This document shows positions 21,060-23,508 of a stretch of DNA of 23,508 bases, in pieces. The DNA comes from CAYJBP01 sp964372025 (GTDB taxonomy: Bacteria; Bacillota; Dehalobacteriia; UBA4068): positions 1-23,508 of the forward strand of contig CAYJPF010000034.1 in NCBI GenBank assembly GCA_964372025.1, written 5' to 3'. The position numbers and the translations under genes were made by a program. Position 1 is the first letter of the stretch. Each line of letters opens with the position of its first letter. The notes beneath the pieces are model-generated. The model did no database searches. It had not been told where the DNA came from and saw nothing but the letters and a program-made list of their open reading frames with translations.

Positions 21060-22595
21060 CTATTTTGCATAATCAATAACTCTGGTTTCGCGGATTAGCA
21101 CTACTTTAATTTGGCCGGGATATTCCAATTCGGCCTCAATTCTTTTGGCTATATCGCGGGCAAAGCTGGCAGCCATCACATCATTAATTTTATCGGGCTG
21201 TACGATAATTCTAATTTCCCGCCCTGCTTGAATGGCAAATGATTTTTCTACGCCTTCAAAGCTATCGGCTAATTCTTCTAATTTTTGCAAACGCTTAATA
21301 TAGTATTCTAAGCTTTCGCGTCTGGCACCCGGGCGGGCGGCCGAAACGGTGTCGGCGGCTTGTACCAGGGCGGCTTCTAGCGATTCAACTTCCACATCGC
21401 CGTGATGGGCCATAATGGCATGTAAAACGCCGGGGCCTTCTTTATATTTTTTGGCCAAATCGGCACCTATTACCACATGCGAGCCTTCTACCTCGTGGTC
21501 GATGGCCTTACCTATATCATGGAGCAGGCCTGCCCTTTTGGCAAGGGATACATCAGCGCCCAGTTCGGCGGCCATAACGCCTGCTAAATGGGCAACTTCT
21601 ACGGAATGTTTAAGCACATTTTGGCCATAGCTGGTACGGAATTTTAAGCGGCCTAAAAGCTTAATCAGCTCGCTATGCAGGCCATGAACATTGGTATCGA
21701 AGGTAGCTTGTTCGCCTTCATCCCAAATGGTTTGTTCTACTTCTTTGCCGGCTTTTTCAACCATTTCTTCGATGCGGCCGGGTTGGATACGGCCGTCTAA
21801 GATTAATTTTTCTAAGGCTATGCGGGCAATTTCCCTGCGTACCGGGTCGAAGCCGGATAAAGTTACGGCCTCGGGGGTATCGTCGATTAAAAGGTTGATG
21901 CCGGTCATGGCCTCTAGGGTGCGGATATTACGCCCTTCGCGGCCGATAATGCGGCCTTTCATCTCATCATTGGGCAAGGATACTACCGAAACGGTAGTTT
22001 CGGCCACATGGTCGGCGGCCACCCTTTGAATGGCCGAGGCCACAATTTCGCGAGCTCTTTTTTCGCCTTCTTCACGAGCTTGATTTTCGATATCTTTGAT
22101 TAAAATTGCAGCTTCATGCTTTACTTCATCTTCGATGCTATGCAATAAAATCTGCTTAGCTTCTTGGCTGGTAATGCCGGAAATGCTTTCCAGCTCGGCC
22201 ACTTTTTGCTGTTTTAGCTGTTCTACTTCGTCTTTATGCTTTTCGATTAGTTCATCTTTTAAGCGTAAATTTTCTTCTTTCTTTTCAATGCCTTCGAGCT
22301 TGCGGTCGATATCTTCTTCTTTTTTCTGCAAGCGTTTTTCCTGACGGGTTAATTCATTACGTCTTTCACGGTTTTCTTTTTCTGCTTCTTCTCTTTTTTG
22401 ATGAATACTTTCTTTGGCTTCCAGCAGTGCTTCTTTTTTGCGGGTTTCGCTTTCTTTTTTAGCGTCTATCAAGATTTTGGCAGCTGCCTCTTCGGCTGAT
22501 TTAATTTTGGCTTCGGCTAAGTTCTTGCGGATTAAATAGCCTGCTCCAAAGCCTAAAATCAAACATACTACCCCTACTATAATAGCTGTGATCAA
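21060..22595 (-). CDS. rny: Ribonuclease Y
   Basis: This 511-residue membrane-anchored endoribonuclease starts mRNA decay in most Firmicutes. One N-terminal membrane helix (2-22) is followed by a long charged coiled coil (about 25-195), a KH domain with GRIIGREGRN (214-223) and an HD domain with H330 and the pair H359/D360 (LLHDIGK), ending in VIDYAK. Length and motifs are normal. The start is a TTG with a perfectly placed AGGAGGTGA, so initiation may be deliberately weak at the codon but strong at the site. It is the first gene of the operon and has its own promoter (22783-22811) and a roughly 180-base leader with hairpins, which could allow autoregulation. Confidence 0.98.
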   Translation of the reverse strand: MITAIIVGVVCLILGFGAGYLIRKNLAEAKIKSAEEAAAKILIDAKKESETRKKEALLEAKESIHQKREEAEKENRERRNELTRQEKRLQKKEEDIDRKLEGIEKKEENLRLKDELIEKHKDEVEQLKQQKVAELESISGITSQEAKQILLHSIEDEVKHEAAILIKDIENQAREEGEKRAREIVASAIQRVAADHVAETTVSVVSLPNDEMKGRIIGREGRNIRTLEAMTGINLLIDDTPEAVTLSGFDPVRREIARIALEKLILDGRIQPGRIEEMVEKAGKEVEQTIWDEGEQATFDTNVHGLHSELIKLLGRLKFRTSYGQNVLKHSVEVAHLAGVMAAELGADVSLAKRAGLLHDIGKAIDHEVEGSHVVIGADLAKKYKEGPGVLHAIMAHHGDVEVESLEAALVQAADTVSAARPGARRESLEYYIKRLQKLEELADSFEGVEKSFAIQAGREIRIIVQPDKINDVMAASFARDIAKRIEAELEYPGQIKVVLIRETRVIDYAK

Positions 22596-22617
22596 CTAGC
22601 TCACCTCCTATAAAATT

Positions 22618-22776
22618 ATAAAAAAATAATCGAGTTAAAACCCGATTTTATATAGATGAGTGCCATGCAAAAAAGCAGGGCCGATATTTATATATATGTT
22701 ATTAATTTAAATGTATATATATTATTCACCGTCATCTATAATATTTCGCAAAGCGAAATTAAAATCAGTCCTCAAC
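22618..22776 (-). promoter_or_regulatory. Structured 5' leader of rny with attenuator-like hairpin
   Basis: From the predicted start site to the ribosome binding site there are roughly 170 bases. The palindrome ATTTCGCTTTGCGAAAT lies at 22744-22760. ATAGATGA and TCATCTAT (8-bp arms, about 80 bases apart) enclose A/U-rich sequence. A hairpin at 22628-22647 (AATCGGG / CTCGATT with one G·U pair) is followed by ATTATTTTTT, ten or so bases before AGGAGG. The last has the form of an intrinsic terminator. It matches no riboswitch I know. Confidence 0.5.
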
Positions 22777-22782
22777 AATAAT

Positions 22783-22811
22783 ATTTTATAATGTCAATAC
22801 ACTATTGTCAA
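22783..22811 (-). promoter_or_regulatory. Sigma-A promoter of rny
   Basis: The minus strand has TTGACA (22806-22811), a 17-base spacer and TAAAAT (22783-22788). A second TTGACA lies inside the spacer without a matching -10 box. Confidence 0.75.
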
Positions 22812-22976
22812 GGGGAAATTTGAATTTTTTTGATAAATATTTCAATTTGTTGTTAAATTTATCTAAAAAATGCTATTTGAAGCTATTTTATAAAGATTTT
22901 TTTGATATGGGGTTATTGTAAGATGAAAAAATATTTGTGATAATCTTATTTTTTGGCTAATATAAAAAGGGTGTAT
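22812..22976. other. A/T-rich stretch without gene
   Basis: This is very A/T-rich sequence between the rny promoter and repeat copy C. No open frame with a ribosome binding site, no hairpin with a G/C core and no clear promoter was seen on either strand. Confidence 0.5.
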
Positions 22977-23192
22977 CAAAGTAAAGTAGCCTAAAAGGGT
23001 AGCGAGCGAAGATAAGATGCGAGGCCAAAGTACCTAGCGAGTAGAGCAACTTACTAAACTGACAAATGTAGTTGGAGCGGTATTTTATGTTTTCAGGTGG
23101 GCGGTTTTTGCCCCGTCTGGGAAATACAAAATAAAGGCCGTATCTGTTTGAGGAGCGTGAGCCACCAGGGATACGAGCTTCACACGGTTTTG
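22977..23192. repeat. Mosaic intergenic repeat, copy C (with hairpin module)
   Basis: The order is CAAAGTAAAGTA, CCTAAAAGGGTAGCGAGCGA, CTAGCGAGTAGAG, ACTTACTAAACTG, then the 78-base hairpin module 23079-23156, then the GAGCCACC-GGGATACGAGCTTCAC tail shared with copy A. The module stem is preserved although several bases differ from copy B. A 103-codon minus frame at 22957-23268 is a by-product of the repeat. Confidence 0.85.
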
Positions 23193-23296
23193 CCCAAAAT
23201 ACAGCGGCAGCTAGCGGCGCAGCTACCACTTCCCATAGCGCTGCTATGAAAAGCGGTATCTGCCCCACTATCTATCCACTGTATTTAGCGCAAAAC
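23187..23296. repeat. Long imperfect inverted repeat after copy C
   Basis: Arms 23187-23204 (GTTTTGCCCAAAATACAG) and 23279-23296 match at 16 of 18 positions in inverted order and enclose about 74 bases rich in AGC and GCTGC words. It could form a large cruciform or an RNA stem. Confidence 0.65.
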
Positions 23297-23305
23297 TGCT
23301 GCGCA

Positions 23306-23401
23306 TTTTTAAGATAATGCGCAAAAGCAACCCTGTTAGCCAAAGCTAGCAAAATGATTAATAATATCTTTAATATTCACTGGTCGGCATTATCTTAAAA
23401 A
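23306..23401. repeat. Perfect 15-bp inverted repeat with 66-bp spacer
   Basis: TTTTTAAGATAATGC (23306-23320) and GCATTATCTTAAAAA (23387-23401) are exact inverted copies. The spacer holds A/T-rich sequence and no gene. The pair looks like the ends of a very small insertion or a large hairpin. Confidence 0.75.
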
Positions 23402-23508
23402 CGTATGAATTCGCATCCCTAGTGGCTAGCTCCGAGTTATGCGGCCTTAGCGGAGGCATTAGCTGGCCTTTGCTTCGCAAAGCCGCAGCTACTGCACGTA
23501 GCTAGCAC
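23402..23508. repeat. Fragment of the mosaic repeat tail at the window edge
   Basis: GAGTTATGCGGCC followed by TTAGCGGA (23434-23454) is the same tail as in copy B (17240-17260). It is followed by GCTAGC- and GCAGCTAC-type words also seen inside 23205-23220. The window ends here, so the unit is incomplete. Confidence 0.6.

Noticed and set aside
22957..23268. Minus-strand frame of 103 codons across repeat copy C
   Set aside because: It lies entirely in the repeat, has no ribosome binding site and would read through the hairpin module; similar spurious peptides arise wherever such repeats occur.

Overview
The window looks like chromosomal DNA of a Bacillota (Firmicutes) bacterium. The evidence is an RNase Y gene followed by a YmdB-type phosphoesterase, a cysteine desulfurase–ThiI pair, strong AGGAGG-like ribosome binding sites, TTG starts, and sigma-A promoters close to consensus. 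I cannot fix the class; Clostridia or Negativicutes would both fit. Every protein-coding gene I can support is on the minus strand, so transcription runs from high to low coordinates. No rRNA, tRNA, CRISPR array, transposase or prophage gene was seen.

Layout in order of transcription. (1) 22977-23508: intergenic repeat DNA. (2) 22.8-18.0 kb: promoter and structured leader, rny (RNase Y), a terminator or attenuator hairpin, then ymdB, a membrane-dipeptidase-family gene, a PHP-domain phosphoesterase/nuclease and a small coiled-coil gene. At least two of these (rny, the PHP gene), and probably ymdB, belong to RNA turnover or nucleotide phosphodiester chemistry. (3) 18.0-16.6 kb: about 1.4 kb without a gene, filled with mosaic repeats, hairpins and a 103-bp tandem repeat. 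(4) 16.5-15.7 kb: a membrane protein with a degenerate HD-GYP domain, closed by a perfect 15-bp terminator stem. (5) 15.6-9.0 kb: cysteine desulfurase, thiI, uvrA and a radical SAM protein of unknown role, closed by a perfect 19-bp terminator stem. (6) 8.9-4.3 kb: a candidate small RNA or attenuated leader, then three signalling genes: a substrate-binding-protein/7TM sensor with a kinase-like but degenerate C terminus, a HisKA_3-type histidine kinase, and a LuxR/NarL response regulator. (7) 4.26-0.23 kb: a perfect TTGACA-17-TATAAT promoter driving a 4-oxalocrotonate-tautomerase-like gene and the three subunits (2Fe-2S, molybdopterin, FAD) of a xanthine-dehydrogenase/4-hydroxybenzoyl-CoA-reductase family enzyme. 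The FAD subunit carries a four-cysteine loop of the kind that binds a 4Fe-4S cluster in HcrB. (8) 1-226: another repeat copy.

The most interesting material is (a) the mosaic repeat family, which includes a 78-bp hairpin module present in two copies and apparently deleted between GGAGC direct repeats in a third; (b) the three-gene sensory system lying next to a molybdenum hydroxylase operon; (c) the promoter-plus-terminator unit at 8834-8932; (d) the RNase Y leader; and (e) the degenerate HD-GYP membrane protein. All functional links are inferred from motifs and gene order; no database search was possible.
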